From Streptomyces venezuelae (lineage in GTDB: Bacteria > Actinomycetota > Actinomycetes > Streptomycetales > Streptomycetaceae), in NCBI RefSeq assembly GCF_008642355.1, contig NZ_CP029193.1, forward strand, positions 2,876,001-2,940,000: DNA of 64,000 nt, read 5' to 3'. Both the position numbers and the translations under genes were made by a program. Below, piece after piece: positions 17,037 through 26,378 of the stretch (positions are counted from its first letter, which is position 1; every line of letters starts with the position of its first letter). The notes under the pieces were generated by a model. It searched no databases and was not told where the DNA came from. It saw nothing but the letters and a program-made list of their open reading frames with translations.

Positions 17037-17900
17037 CTACGACACCACGTCCTTCCGCGCGAACCCCCGGAACGCCAGCGCGAACAGCACCAGCGCGTAC
17101 GACACCGAGATCGCCGAGCCCTGGATCATGCCGCCCCATTCCGCCTGTGGCTGGATCGCGTCGGCCCAGGCGAACTGCCAGTGCGCGGGGAGGAAGTCGC
17201 GCCAGTCGCCGAGTGCGGTCACCGCGTCCAGGACGTTGCCGACGATGGTCAGACCGACCGCGCCGCCGACCGCGCCGAGCGGCGCGTCCGTCTTCGTGGA
17301 GAGCCAGAACGCGAGGCCCGCGGTGACCAGTTGGGAGAAGAAGATGTACGCGACGACGACGATCAGGCGCCGGGCGGCCGTGCCCGCGGGGAGCGTGCCG
17401 CCGGTCGGGATCTCCAAGGGGCCCCAGCCGTACGCCACCGCGCCGACCGCCAGCGCGACGAGGGGCAGCAGGATCATCGCGGCGGCGCTCATGGCGAGCG
17501 CGACGGCCATCTTGGACCAGAGCAGCCTGGCCCGCGGAACGGGCGCGGCGAGCAGGTAGCGCAGCGAGGACCAGCTGGCCTCGGAGGCCACCGTGTCGCC
17601 GCAGAACAGGGCGACGGGGATGACCAGAAGGAAGCCCGCGGACACGAACAGGCACGTCGCGGCGAAGTTCGCCGCCGATGCCGTGGCCGTGTCCATCAGG
17701 GTCACGTCGCCGTTGCGGGAGCCGGGCGAGCCGCCCGCGACGGCGAAGGCGATGACGAGCACGATGGGCAGGAGCGCCATGATGCCGCCCATGACGAGCG
17801 TGCGGCGGCGCTTCAGCTGGCGTACGGCCTCGACCCGCAGGGGCAGCGTCCGCCGCGCGCGGTAGCCGGGCGCGGTCGCTCGCTCCAGGGTGGCGGTCAT
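17037..17900 (-). CDS. ABC transporter permease (ABC-2 type)
   Basis: 287 aa, six predicted membrane helices, ABC-2 type layout with a large loop after the first helix (GGSPGSRNGDVTLMDTATAS) and the SLRYLLAAPVPRARLLWSK segment found in permeases that pair with CcmA/DrrA-like ATPases. The ATG overlaps the stop of the upstream hydrolase-ATPase fusion gene (ATGA), so the two are co-translated and should form one transporter. Substrate unknown. Confidence 0.88.
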   Translation of the reverse strand: MTATLERATAPGYRARRTLPLRVEAVRQLKRRRTLVMGGIMALLPIVLVIAFAVAGGSPGSRNGDVTLMDTATASAANFAATCLFVSAGFLLVIPVALFCGDTVASEASWSSLRYLLAAPVPRARLLWSKMAVALAMSAAAMILLPLVALAVGAVAYGWGPLEIPTGGTLPAGTAARRLIVVVAYIFFSQLVTAGLAFWLSTKTDAPLGAVGGAVGLTIVGNVLDAVTALGDWRDFLPAHWQFAWADAIQPQAEWGGMIQGSAISVSYALVLFALAFRGFARKDVVS

Positions 17901-20560
17901 GCGGTGGTGCCTCCGATCAGGGTGAGGAACGCGTCCTCGAGGCGGCGGTGCGGGCCCATGGACTGCACCGGCAGGTCGAGGCGGACCAGTTCGGGCAGCA
18001 GGCGTACGGCGCTCGCATGCTCGGTGCCGTCGAGCCGCACCAGGAGGCCGTCTTCCGCGCGGACGGCGGACGCGACGCCGGGCAGCGCGGCGACCTTGTC
18101 CACCAGCGGGTCGGGGATGTCCTCCGCGAGGCCGACGAGGAGCGTGTCCCCGGAGCCCACGATGTCGGCGACCGGACCCGCCTGGACGAGGCGGCCGCGG
18201 TCCATGACGACGAGGTGCGTGCAGGACTGCTCGACCTCGGCGAGGAGGTGGCTGGAGACGATGACCGTACGGCCGCCGCGCGCGTACCGGATCATGACCT
18301 CGCGCATCTCGCGGATCTGGGGCGGGTCGAGGCCGTTGGTCGGTTCGTCGAGGATCAGCAGGTCCGGGAGGCCGAGCATGGCCTGGGCGATGGCGAGGCG
18401 CTGCCGCATGCCCTGGGAGTACGTCCGCACGGCGCGGGCCAGGGCGTCACCGAGGCCCGCGATCTCCAGGGCCTCGTCCAGGTGGGCGTCCTCGGCGGGG
18501 CGGCCGGTCGCCTTCCAGTACAGCTCCAGGTTCTCGCGGCCGGAGAGGTGCGGCAGGAAACCGGCGCCCTCGACGAACGCGCCGACGCGGGAGAGGACGG
18601 GCGCGCCGGGCCTGATGGCCTGCCCGAAGACGCGGATCTCGCCCGCGTCGGGGCGGATGAGGCCCATGAGCATGCGCAGTGTCGTCGTCTTGCCCGCGCC
18701 GTTGGGTCCCAGGAGGCCGAGGACCTGGCCCTTCTCGACGGTGAAGGAGACGTCCCGGACGGCGTACCGGTCGCTGGACTTGGCGTAGCGCTTGCTCAAG
18801 TCGGTGATCCGCAGGGGTACTTCGGCGAGGGCCGGGTCGGGGGCGGGTGCGGTGGTGCGCCTGCGGGCGGTGACGAGCAGGGCGAGGGCGAGCACGGCGC
18901 CCGCGGCGGGCAGCCACCACACCCAGGCGGGCAGCGGGGCGGCCGCGGTGTCCACGCCGGGCGCGGTCGGCACCTTCAGGTCGCCCTTGAGGGAGACGGT
19001 GTACTTGGCGGGTTCGTACGGCGACGCGTAGCCGAAGTCGGTCGAGGAGAGGGCGAGGCGCAGGTGGTGGCCCTTCTGCACCTTGTGGTCGACGGCGGGC
19101 AGCCGCAGTTCGACGTCCTTGCCCTGCCGTGCGCCTGTCACGCGGACGGGCGAGACGAGCTGCGAGGGCAGGACCTGCTGCTTGCCGTCGGGGCTGACGT
19201 CGTACACCTTCGCGAAGAGCACCGCGTCGTCGCTGGACGACTTCACGTGGGCGCGGACGGTGGGCGATCCGGTGATCCGGAAGTCGTCGCGGACGGGTGC
19301 GGAGTCGAACTTGGCGAACTGTCCGGGGAAGTCCACGGAGATGCCGACGCCGAGCGAGGCGAACTGGGAGAGCCGGCTGCCGCCGACGCCGGGGAGCCCG
19401 GAGATGGCGGGCGGGCCGGCGCCCGCCGGGTTGTCGAAGGTCTGCTCGCGGCCGCGCAGCGGCACCGCGCGCGGGCCGCTCTCCAGGCCCGGGTACGTGT
19501 CGGCGCTCGCCCCGCGCTTGCGGGCGGCGCCGTCGGTGGAGTCGACGCCTCCGGTGCGGGTGACGCGGAACGCGGGGCCCGTGTCGGTGCTCTTGTCGTC
19601 CTTCAGGTACCGGTCGAACCAGTCGTTGACGCGGCCCTCGACGCGGTCCTGCTCGCGGTCGCCGCCGTCGTGGCCGCCCGCGATCCAGTCGACGGAGACG
19701 GGTGCGCCGTTCGCACGGACCGCCTGGGCGATGGCGTCGCCCTGGCCGAGCGGGAAGAGGGAGTCGGTCTGTCCCTGGGCGAGGTACGTCGGCACCCTGA
19801 TGCGGTCGCCGACCGCGGCCGGGCTGCGCTCGGCGAGCAGCTTGCGCGCCTCCGCGTCGGGCCTGCCCGCCTCGGCGACCCGTTCGTACATGGCGCACAG
19901 CCGCTTCTCGAACTTCTCGCAGCCGCCACCGGTGTTGATGAACAGGCCGGCCCACAGCTTCTTGAAGACGCCGTCGGGGAACAGGGCGTCCGCGAGGTTC
20001 CAGTACGTGATCTGGGGGGCGACCGCGTCCACGCGCCGGTCGTACCCGGCGGTGAGCAGGGACACCGCGCCCGCGTACGAGGCGCCGGTCATGCCCACGC
20101 GCGGGTCGCCGTCCTTGTCGAGCCGCACCTCGGGGCGGGTGGCCAGCCAGTCGATGAGCTTGCGGGCGTCGGCGACCTCACCCTTGGGGTCGTTGAGCCC
20201 GATCCTGCCGGTGGACTTCCCGAAGCCGCGCGCGGACCAGGTGAGGACCGCGTACCCGTCCCGGGCGAGGTCTTCGGCCTGCTCGCGCACGTCCGCCTTG
20301 CTGCCGCCGAAGCCGTGCCCGATGAGGATCGCGGGGCGCTTGGTGTCCGGGTCGCCCGCCGTGAAGTACGAGGTGTCGATCCGGGCGCCGCCGCTGTCCA
20401 TCAGGCGGTCGACGCGCTTCACGGCAGGCCCGTTGTCCTCCGAGGCGACCGCCGACCACGTGCCCACACCGGCGAGCACCGCGACCGCGGCCGCGGCGGC
20501 GATCAGCCTGCGCGGACCGCTCGGCACGGACATCCTTGGCCTGGGCAGTCGTAGATCCAT
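17897..20560 (-). CDS. Fusion of secreted alpha/beta hydrolase (CocE/PepX type) and ABC ATPase
   Basis: 887 aa with four parts. (1) N-terminal membrane segment, about residues 19-40. (2) Alpha/beta hydrolase of the S15/CocE/NonD group, about 45-320, with nucleophile S161 in GASYAG, D266 in QTDSLFP and H297 in GGHDGGD, followed by a PepX C-terminal beta domain to about 540. (3) Membrane helix 546-565. (4) ABC ATPase 583-887, with Walker A GPNGAGKTT (618-626), signature SQGMRQ (715-720) and Walker B LLILDEPTNGLD. The topology puts the hydrolase outside and the ATPase inside. The permease gene follows with a 4-nt overlap. The start ATG 20560 was chosen because the positively charged N terminus and helix follow it. 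Confidence 0.88.
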   Translation of the reverse strand: MDLRLPRPRMSVPSGPRRLIAAAAAVAVLAGVGTWSAVASEDNGPAVKRVDRLMDSGGARIDTSYFTAGDPDTKRPAILIGHGFGGSKADVREQAEDLARDGYAVLTWSARGFGKSTGRIGLNDPKGEVADARKLIDWLATRPEVRLDKDGDPRVGMTGASYAGAVSLLTAGYDRRVDAVAPQITYWNLADALFPDGVFKKLWAGLFINTGGGCEKFEKRLCAMYERVAEAGRPDAEARKLLAERSPAAVGDRIRVPTYLAQGQTDSLFPLGQGDAIAQAVRANGAPVSVDWIAGGHDGGDREQDRVEGRVNDWFDRYLKDDKSTDTGPAFRVTRTGGVDSTDGAARKRGASADTYPGLESGPRAVPLRGREQTFDNPAGAGPPAISGLPGVGGSRLSQFASLGVGISVDFPGQFAKFDSAPVRDDFRITGSPTVRAHVKSSSDDAVLFAKVYDVSPDGKQQVLPSQLVSPVRVTGARQGKDVELRLPAVDHKVQKGHHLRLALSSTDFGYASPYEPAKYTVSLKGDLKVPTAPGVDTAAAPLPAWVWWLPAAGAVLALALLVTARRRTTAPAPDPALAEVPLRITDLSKRYAKSSDRYAVRDVSFTVEKGQVLGLLGPNGAGKTTTLRMLMGLIRPDAGEIRVFGQAIRPGAPVLSRVGAFVEGAGFLPHLSGRENLELYWKATGRPAEDAHLDEALEIAGLGDALARAVRTYSQGMRQRLAIAQAMLGLPDLLILDEPTNGLDPPQIREMREVMIRYARGGRTVIVSSHLLAEVEQSCTHLVVMDRGRLVQAGPVADIVGSGDTLLVGLAEDIPDPLVDKVAALPGVASAVRAEDGLLVRLDGTEHASAVRLLPELVRLDLPVQSMGPHRRLEDAFLTLIGGTTA

Positions 20561-20695
20561 ACCGTCAAAGGTACGGGCGGCCGCCGACAACCGGGGCAGC
20601 CGCCGGTCTGAACCCGTGGGCCTCCCCCGGGAGTAGACTCCGCGCCCGCGTACCGCGGTTGCCGTAGGCGGCCGGGGTCGCCGCACGCGGCCGTG

Positions 20696-22120
20696 TCAGG
20701 ACTCCTCCGGCACGCTCACCAGCCACCGCGTCTCGCGCCGCGGCCGCAGGTACAGCGCCCAGTACAGGGTCGCCGCGACGACGATGCCGCCGGTCCAGCC
20801 GAGGTAGGGCAGTTCCTGCTGGCTGAGCACGTAGCCGAGTACCGCGATCAGGACCACCGGCACCGCGGGCCACAGCGGCATGCGCCAGGCGTGTCCTGTG
20901 CCGTGGGAGCCGCGGCGGGCCAGCAGCGCGGCGACGGCCACCAGCAGGTACATGCCGGTCACGGAGACGCCGGTGACGCCGTACAGGGTGTCGAGGTTGA
21001 CGAAGCACAGGAGCGCGCCGGGGACACCGACGAGGAGCGTCGCCACCCAAGGGGCGCCGGACGCGCCGAGCTTGGACAGGGCCTTGTTGACCGGTGAGGG
21101 CCAGGCCTTGTCGCGGGCGGAGGCGAACAAGACGCGGGAGTTCTGGATGACCATGACGATGCCCGCGTTGATGATCGCGAGGGCCACGCAGAGGCTGACG
21201 AACGTGCCGACCGCCGAGTTCGACCAGGCGGTGACCATGGCGCTGATGTCGCCCTCCGTGAGGGCGGCCAGGCTCTCGGCGCCCATGGTGATCGCGACGA
21301 CCGGCACCAGGATGATCACGGTGGAGATGGCGAGGGTCGCGAGGACGGTGCGGGCGACGTTGCGGCGCGGGTTCTCCAACTCCTCGGAGAGGTAGACCGC
21401 CGTGGAGAAGCCCTGTGTGACGAAGAGGGCGATGGCGAGGCCGGAGACGATCAGCATCGCGGTGACCGTGTCGACGCCGCCGGGCCCGGAGCCCGAGCCG
21501 GACGCGACCGTGAGGTCCGTCAGGCTGCCCGGTCCCCGCTCGGCGTGCGCGAAGCCGAGGACGGCCACGACGCCCGCCGCCACGACTTCCAGGACCAGGA
21601 AGATGCCGGTGATCCACGCGTTGGCCCGCAGGTCGAGCAGGCCCGCGAGGGTGGCGCAGATCATCACGCCCGCACCCGCGTAGGACGGGTCGAGGTGCAT
21701 GACGGGTGCCAGGTAGTCGGCCGTGCCCATGGCGATCACGGGCGGCACGATCATCACGACCAGCAGGGAGAGCACGAAGACGAGCCAGCCGGCGAGGCGT
21801 CCCGCCATCGTCGAGACCATCGCGTACTCGCCGCCCGCGCTGGGGATGAGCGTGCCGAGCTCCGAGTAGCAGAACGCGACGCCCACGCAGAGCAGCGAGC
21901 CGATCGCGATGGTGAGGGCGGTGGCGGTGCCGAGGGAGGAGAAGAGGTCGGGGACGACGACGAACAGCGTGGAGGCGGGCGTCACGCACGACAGCGTGAG
22001 GAGGGTGCCGCCGACGACGCCGATGGAACGCTTGAGCTTCTGGGGGTCGCCCGGGACGGCCACCGGCACCGGAGGGGCTTCGGTGGTGGCGGACTGGGGC
22101 GGGCGAAGCGTATCGGTCAT
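20696..22120 (-). CDS. APC-family amino acid/polyamine permease
   Basis: 474 aa, about 12 membrane helices after a 40-residue cytoplasmic tail. The first helix GVVGGTLLTLSCVTPASTLFVVV has the broken, Gly/Ser/Thr-rich helix typical of APC transporters; SAGGEYAMVSTMAGRLAGWLV and GFSTAVYLSEELENPRRNVARTV are family motifs. Likely proton-coupled uptake of an amino acid or amine. ATG 22120 chosen over an upstream in-frame ATG because the extra residues lack conservation. A 9-bp inverted repeat lies upstream at 22338-22374. Confidence 0.88.
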   Translation of the reverse strand: MTDTLRPPQSATTEAPPVPVAVPGDPQKLKRSIGVVGGTLLTLSCVTPASTLFVVVPDLFSSLGTATALTIAIGSLLCVGVAFCYSELGTLIPSAGGEYAMVSTMAGRLAGWLVFVLSLLVVMIVPPVIAMGTADYLAPVMHLDPSYAGAGVMICATLAGLLDLRANAWITGIFLVLEVVAAGVVAVLGFAHAERGPGSLTDLTVASGSGSGPGGVDTVTAMLIVSGLAIALFVTQGFSTAVYLSEELENPRRNVARTVLATLAISTVIILVPVVAITMGAESLAALTEGDISAMVTAWSNSAVGTFVSLCVALAIINAGIVMVIQNSRVLFASARDKAWPSPVNKALSKLGASGAPWVATLLVGVPGALLCFVNLDTLYGVTGVSVTGMYLLVAVAALLARRGSHGTGHAWRMPLWPAVPVVLIAVLGYVLSQQELPYLGWTGGIVVAATLYWALYLRPRRETRWLVSVPEES

Positions 22121-22337
22121 GGAGCGCGGTTCCGATCGACTCGTGCGGCAGGAGTACGGCGGGAGCGCTATCGCCTCCGAAGGCTGTTGAGCTGGTGTTT
22201 CGGTGGCTCCCGGCGCGTCATCGAACCCCGGCGGCAACCGGAACGTCAACGGTCATTTACCTACGGAATCCGCAGCCGCGGCGATCCCCAAGTCGCCTCG
22301 CTTTCCCAAGAGTTTGCCCCCTTGGGTCGCAATGAAC

Positions 22338-22374
22338 ATGCCTGCACAGAGAATGACCTTGATATTGCAGGCAT
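22338..22374. promoter_or_regulatory. Inverted repeat, candidate operator
   Basis: ATGCCTGCA (22338-22346) and TGCAGGCAT (22366-22374) are perfect inverse copies with a 19-nt AT-richer spacer. Centre-to-centre distance is 28 nt, just under three helical turns. It lies about 220 nt upstream of the permease start. Confidence 0.45.
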
Positions 22375-22450
22375 ATGAACACGACGGCATTAGGTGCCCG
22401 AATTGCGCCCTGTGCACGGGAACCGCAAGGGCGGCGTCAAAAAAGAATCA

Positions 22451-22477
22451 GGACCGTCCGGAATCCGGACGGTCCTG
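22451..22477 (-). terminator. Terminator of the tautomerase gene
   Basis: Perfect 12-bp stem AGGACCGTCCGG / CCGGACGGTCCT with a 3-nt loop, followed on the minus strand by GATTCTTTTTT. A classical intrinsic terminator 30 nt after the tautomerase stop. Confidence 0.9.
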
Positions 22478-22506
22478 CTCCACGCTGAGTCACGGCGGCG
22501 GAGCGC

Positions 22507-22851
22507 TCAGTGCGTCGGGTGCAGCCGGTACGAGGGGTCGAGGTCGCGGACCTCCACCGAGTACGTCGCACCCTCGACCCCGGACAGATGCTTGCCGAGC
22601 AGCGCGAGCACGTCCTCGGAGAGCGCCGCCTTCACGCCCCGCGTGCGCCCCGCGAGCAGCCCCACGGTGACGTGCACGAACGCGACCTCCGGGCGGCCGT
22701 CCACGAACGCCGCCGAAGGCCGGCAGAACGTCTTGCCGACGCCGACCGAGTCCACCCGCTCCACGACCAGGGGATGCAGCTCCGCCACGAGGGCGGGCAG
22801 ATCCAGGGTGCCGGACAGGGTGTCGGCGTAGTCGATGTCGATGTGCGGCAT
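22507..22851 (-). CDS. 5-carboxymethyl-2-hydroxymuconate isomerase-like tautomerase
   Basis: 114 aa, beginning M-P-H: after Met removal Pro1 would be the catalytic base, as in the tautomerase/MIF superfamily. The length and the pattern HIDIDYADTL ... FVHVTVGLLAGR ... GKHLSG fit the HpaF/CHMI family, which isomerises 5-carboxymethyl-2-hydroxymuconate in homoprotocatechuate breakdown. No other hpa genes are present, so the real substrate may differ. It stands alone with its own terminator. Confidence 0.85.
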   Translation of the reverse strand: MPHIDIDYADTLSGTLDLPALVAELHPLVVERVDSVGVGKTFCRPSAAFVDGRPEVAFVHVTVGLLAGRTRGVKAALSEDVLALLGKHLSGVEGATYSVEVRDLDPSYRLHPTH

Positions 22852-22904
22852 GGCTCACGGCCTTTCATGTAGTGCACACACATCGTAGAACGGTGAACCA
22901 ACGG

Positions 22905-22942
22905 CGAAGCCCCCGGCCAGGGGGAGTGGGCCGGGGGCTTCG
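22905..22942 (-). terminator. Terminator of the inositol operon
   Basis: Perfect 14-bp stem CGAAGCCCCCGGCC (22905-22918) / GGCCGGGGGCTTCG (22929-22942), 10-nt loop, 48 nt after the mmsA stop. Closes the operon iolC to mmsA. Confidence 0.85.
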
Positions 22943-22989
22943 GGAGCCGGGGGGCGGCTCGGTGAGATGGCTCGGATGACTCGGATCGC

Positions 22990-24492
22990 TCAGTGGTTGC
23001 GCGGGAACCCGAGGTCGACGCCCGCCGGCGCGTCCGAGGGGTCGGGCCAGCGCGTGGTCACGACCTTGCCGCGGGTGTAGAAGTGTGTGCCGTCGTTGCC
23101 GTAGATGTGGTGGTCGCCGAAGAGCGAGTCCTTCCAGCCGCCGAAGGAGTGGTAGCCCACCGGCACCGGGATCGGCACGTTCACACCGACCATGCCCGCC
23201 TCGATCTCCAGCTGGAAGCGGCGGGCCGCGCCGCCGTCCCGGGTGAAGATCGCCGTGCCGTTGCCGAACGGCGAGGCGTTCATGAGGGCCACGCCCTCCT
23301 CGTACGTGTCGACGCGCAGCACGCACAGGACCGGGCCGAAGATCTCGTCCTGGTAGGCCTTCGCGGTGGTCGGCACGCGGTCGAGCAGCGAAAGGCCGAT
23401 CCAGTGGCCGTCCTCGTGGCCCGGAACCGTGTAGCCGGTGCCGTCGAGGACGACCTCGCAGCCCTCGGCCGCCGCACCCGTCACGTACGAGGCGACCTTG
23501 TCGCGGTGGGCGGCCGTGATGAGCGGGCCCATCTCCGAGGTCGGGTCGTTGCCGGGGCCGATCTTGATCTTCTCGGCGCGCTCCTTGATCTTGCCGACCA
23601 GCTCGTCGGCGACCGAACCGACCGCGACGACCGCCGAGATGGCCATGCAGCGCTCGCCCGCCGAGCCGTAGGCCGCGGAGACGGCGGCGTCGGCGGCCGC
23701 GTCGAGGTCGGCGTCCGGCAGGACCAGCATGTGGTTCTTGGCGCCGCCGAGAGCCTGCACGCGCTTGCCGTTGGCGGACGCCGTGGTGTGGATGTGGCGG
23801 GCGATGGGCGTGGAGCCGACGAAGGAGACGGCGGCCACGTCCGGGTGCTCCAGGAGGCGGTCCACGGCGACCTTGTCGCCGTGCACGACGTTGAAGACGC
23901 CGTCGGGCAGACCCGCCTCGCTCAGCAGCTCCGCGATCTTCATCGACGCGGACGGGTCCTTCTCGCTCGGCTTGAGCACAAACGTGTTGCCGCACGCGAT
24001 GGCCAGCGGGAACATCCACATCGGCACCATGGCGGGGAAGTTGAACGGCGTGATGCCCGCGACGACGCCCAGCGGCTGACGGATGGACGACACGTCCACG
24101 CGGGATGCCACCTCCGTCGACAGCTCGCCCTTCAGCTGCACCGTGATGCCGCACGCCAGGTCGACGATCTCCAGACCGCGGGCGACCTCGCCGAGCGCGT
24201 CCGAGTGCACCTTGCCGTGCTCGGCGACGATCAGCTCGGCGATCGCGTCGCGGTTGGCGTCGAGCAGCGCGCGGAACGTGAAGAGGATCGCGGTGCGCTT
24301 GGCGAGGGAGGACGTGCCCCACGTCGCGAACGCCTCGCGGGCGGCGGCGACGGCCGCGTCCACCTCGTCGACGGACGCGAAGGCGACCTGCGTCGTGACG
24401 GCGCCGGTCGCCGGGTCGGTGACCGGGCCGTACGTACCGGACGCGCCCTCGACGGCCTTCCCACCGATCCAGTGGTTCACGGTCTTCGTCAT
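22990..24492 (-). CDS. mmsA: Methylmalonate-semialdehyde dehydrogenase (CoA-acylating)
   Basis: 500 aa, aldehyde dehydrogenase superfamily, MMSDH/IolA branch. NAD-binding TPFNFPAMVPMW, the loop ALGGAKNHMLVLPDAD and the nucleophile Cys in SAGERCMAISAVV are all seen. Converts malonic or methylmalonic semialdehyde to acetyl-CoA or propionyl-CoA with loss of CO2, the last step of inositol breakdown and part of valine breakdown. Last gene of the iol operon, 17 nt after iolD. A second ATG three codons upstream is possible. Confidence 0.94.
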   Translation of the reverse strand: MTKTVNHWIGGKAVEGASGTYGPVTDPATGAVTTQVAFASVDEVDAAVAAAREAFATWGTSSLAKRTAILFTFRALLDANRDAIAELIVAEHGKVHSDALGEVARGLEIVDLACGITVQLKGELSTEVASRVDVSSIRQPLGVVAGITPFNFPAMVPMWMFPLAIACGNTFVLKPSEKDPSASMKIAELLSEAGLPDGVFNVVHGDKVAVDRLLEHPDVAAVSFVGSTPIARHIHTTASANGKRVQALGGAKNHMLVLPDADLDAAADAAVSAAYGSAGERCMAISAVVAVGSVADELVGKIKERAEKIKIGPGNDPTSEMGPLITAAHRDKVASYVTGAAAEGCEVVLDGTGYTVPGHEDGHWIGLSLLDRVPTTAKAYQDEIFGPVLCVLRVDTYEEGVALMNASPFGNGTAIFTRDGGAARRFQLEIEAGMVGVNVPIPVPVGYHSFGGWKDSLFGDHHIYGNDGTHFYTRGKVVTTRWPDPSDAPAGVDLGFPRNH

Positions 24493-24509
24493 GACAAGCA
24501 TCCCTCTTC

Positions 24510-26378
24510 TCACAGGTGGCGGCGTCGGGCAGTGACGTGCCGGTCGTACTCTTCCCTGGCCTTGACCGCGGACGCTCGGGTCGCCGTCTCGGCCACGGGC
24601 ACATCCCACCACGCCTGTGCCGGGGGCGGGCCCGACACTGTGTCTGCCGTTTCCGTCTCCACATAGACACATGTGGGACGGTCTGCGCCGCGCGCCTCGC
24701 GCAGCGCCTCGCGCAGGTCGCGGACGGTCCCGGCGCGCAGCACCCGCATGCCGAGCGAGGCCGCGTTCGCCGCGAGGTCGACGGGCAGCGGGTCCCCGGT
24801 GTACGACCCGTCGGCCGCGCGGAAGCGGTACGCGGTGCCGAACCGCTCGCCGCCCACGGACTCGGAGAGGCCCCCGATGGAGGCGTACCCGTGGTTCTGC
24901 AGGATGACGACCTTGATGGGCAGGTTCTCCTGGACGGCGGTGACGATCTCGGTCGGGTTCATCAGGTACGTGCCGTCGCCGACCAGCGCCCACACGGGCC
25001 GCTCCGGGGCGGCCAGGGAGACGCCGATGGCCGCGGGGATCTCGTAACCCATGCAGGAGTAGCCGTACTCGACGTGGTACTGCCGCGGCGACCGTGCCCG
25101 CCACAGTTTGTGCAGGTCACCGGGGAGCGAACCGGCGGCGTTGATGATCACGTCGTCGTCCGTCACGACCTCGTCCAGGAGCCCGACGACCTGCGCCTGC
25201 GTGGGGCGCACGTCCTCGTCGTCCGCCCGGTACGCGGCGTCGACGCGCCGTTCCCACCGGTCCTTCCCGTCCCCGTACCCGGCGACGTACGCGGGCTCGA
25301 CCGCGTGCCCCCGCAGCGCCTCCGTGAGCGCTTCGAGCCCGGCGCGCGCGTCGGCGATCAGCGTGGCGCCCGCCATCTTGTGGCCGTCGAACGGTGCGAT
25401 GTTGAGGTTGAGGAAGCGCACGTCCGCCGCCTCGAAGAGGGTGCCGGACGCGGTGGTGAAGTCGCTGTAGCGGGTGCCGACGCCGATCACGAGGTCGGCG
25501 GTGCGGGCCAGTTCGTCGGCGGTGGCCGTGCCGGTGTGCCCGATGCCGCCGACGTCCGCCGGGTGGTCGTGGCGCAGCGAGCCCTTGCCGGCCTGGGTGG
25601 AGGCGACGGGGATGCCGGTGGCGTCCACGAACTCCCGCAGCGCGTCCTCGGCGGCGCTGTGGTGGACGCCGCCGCCCGCGACGATCAGGGGGCGCCGGGC
25701 GGCGCGCACGGCGTCCGCGGCGGCGGCCAGTTCGCGCGGGTCGGGGGCGGGCCTGCGGACGGTCCACGTCCGCTCGGCGAAGAACTCCTCCGGCCAGTCG
25801 TACGCCTCCGCCTGCACGTCCTGCGGCAGCGCGAGCGTGACGGCGCCGGTCTCCACGGGGTCGGTGAGGACGCGCGTCGCGGCGAGCGCGGCGGGGATGA
25901 GGGCCTCGGGGCGGGTGACACGGTCGAAGTACTTCGACACCGGGCGCAGGCAGTCGTTGACCGACACGTCTCCGGCGTACGGGACTTCGAGCTGCTGGAG
26001 GACGGGGTCGGCGGGCCGGGCCGCGAAGGTGTCGCCGGGCAGCAGGAGGACGGGCAGCCGGTTGACGGTGGCGAGCGCGGCGCCGGTGACGAGGTTGGTG
26101 GCGCCGGGGCCGATGGAGGTGGTGACGGCGTGGGTGGCGAGGCGGCCGCACTGCCGGGCGTGGCCGACGGCGGCGTGCACCATGGCCTGTTCGTTGCGCC
26201 CCTGGTGGAAGGGCATCTCGTCGGCGTACTCCACGAGGGCCTGCCCGACTCCGGCGACGTTGCCGTGTCCGAAGATGCCCCAGGTCGCGCCGATGAGCCG
26301 TCGCCGCGTGCCGTCCCGCTCGGTGTACTGCCGTGCCAGGAAACGGACCAGGGCCTGGGCCGTGGTGAGCCGGGTCAT
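24510..26378 (-). CDS. iolD: 3D-(3,5/4)-trihydroxycyclohexane-1,2-dione acylhydrolase
   Basis: 622 aa, thiamine-diphosphate-dependent enzyme of the IolD group. GIFGHGNVAGVGQAL at the N terminus (PYR domain) is IolD-specific; the PP domain shows GDGTYLMNPTEIVTAVQENLPIKVVILQN with the ThDP-Mg motif GDG...N. Opens the ring of trihydroxycyclohexanedione to 5-deoxy-glucuronate. Its ATG overlaps the iolB stop by 4 nt. The longer open frame to 26864 is a shadow of iolB. Confidence 0.95.
   Translation of the reverse strand: MTRLTTAQALVRFLARQYTERDGTRRRLIGATWGIFGHGNVAGVGQALVEYADEMPFHQGRNEQAMVHAAVGHARQCGRLATHAVTTSIGPGATNLVTGAALATVNRLPVLLLPGDTFAARPADPVLQQLEVPYAGDVSVNDCLRPVSKYFDRVTRPEALIPAALAATRVLTDPVETGAVTLALPQDVQAEAYDWPEEFFAERTWTVRRPAPDPRELAAAADAVRAARRPLIVAGGGVHHSAAEDALREFVDATGIPVASTQAGKGSLRHDHPADVGGIGHTGTATADELARTADLVIGVGTRYSDFTTASGTLFEAADVRFLNLNIAPFDGHKMAGATLIADARAGLEALTEALRGHAVEPAYVAGYGDGKDRWERRVDAAYRADDEDVRPTQAQVVGLLDEVVTDDDVIINAAGSLPGDLHKLWRARSPRQYHVEYGYSCMGYEIPAAIGVSLAAPERPVWALVGDGTYLMNPTEIVTAVQENLPIKVVILQNHGYASIGGLSESVGGERFGTAYRFRAADGSYTGDPLPVDLAANAASLGMRVLRAGTVRDLREALREARGADRPTCVYVETETADTVSGPPPAQAWWDVPVAETATRASAVKAREEYDRHVTARRRHL

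Larger units (their letters stand above)
22121..22506. other. Intergenic region upstream of the APC permease gene
   Basis: 386 bp between two leftward genes. It holds the terminator of the tautomerase gene (22451-22477) and an inverted repeat (22338-22374) that may control the permease gene. No additional gene is supported. Confidence 0.6.

Noticed and set aside
22507..22851. Homoprotocatechuate pathway cluster around the HpaF-like gene
   Set aside because: No other hpa genes lie nearby; only the single tautomerase is supported.
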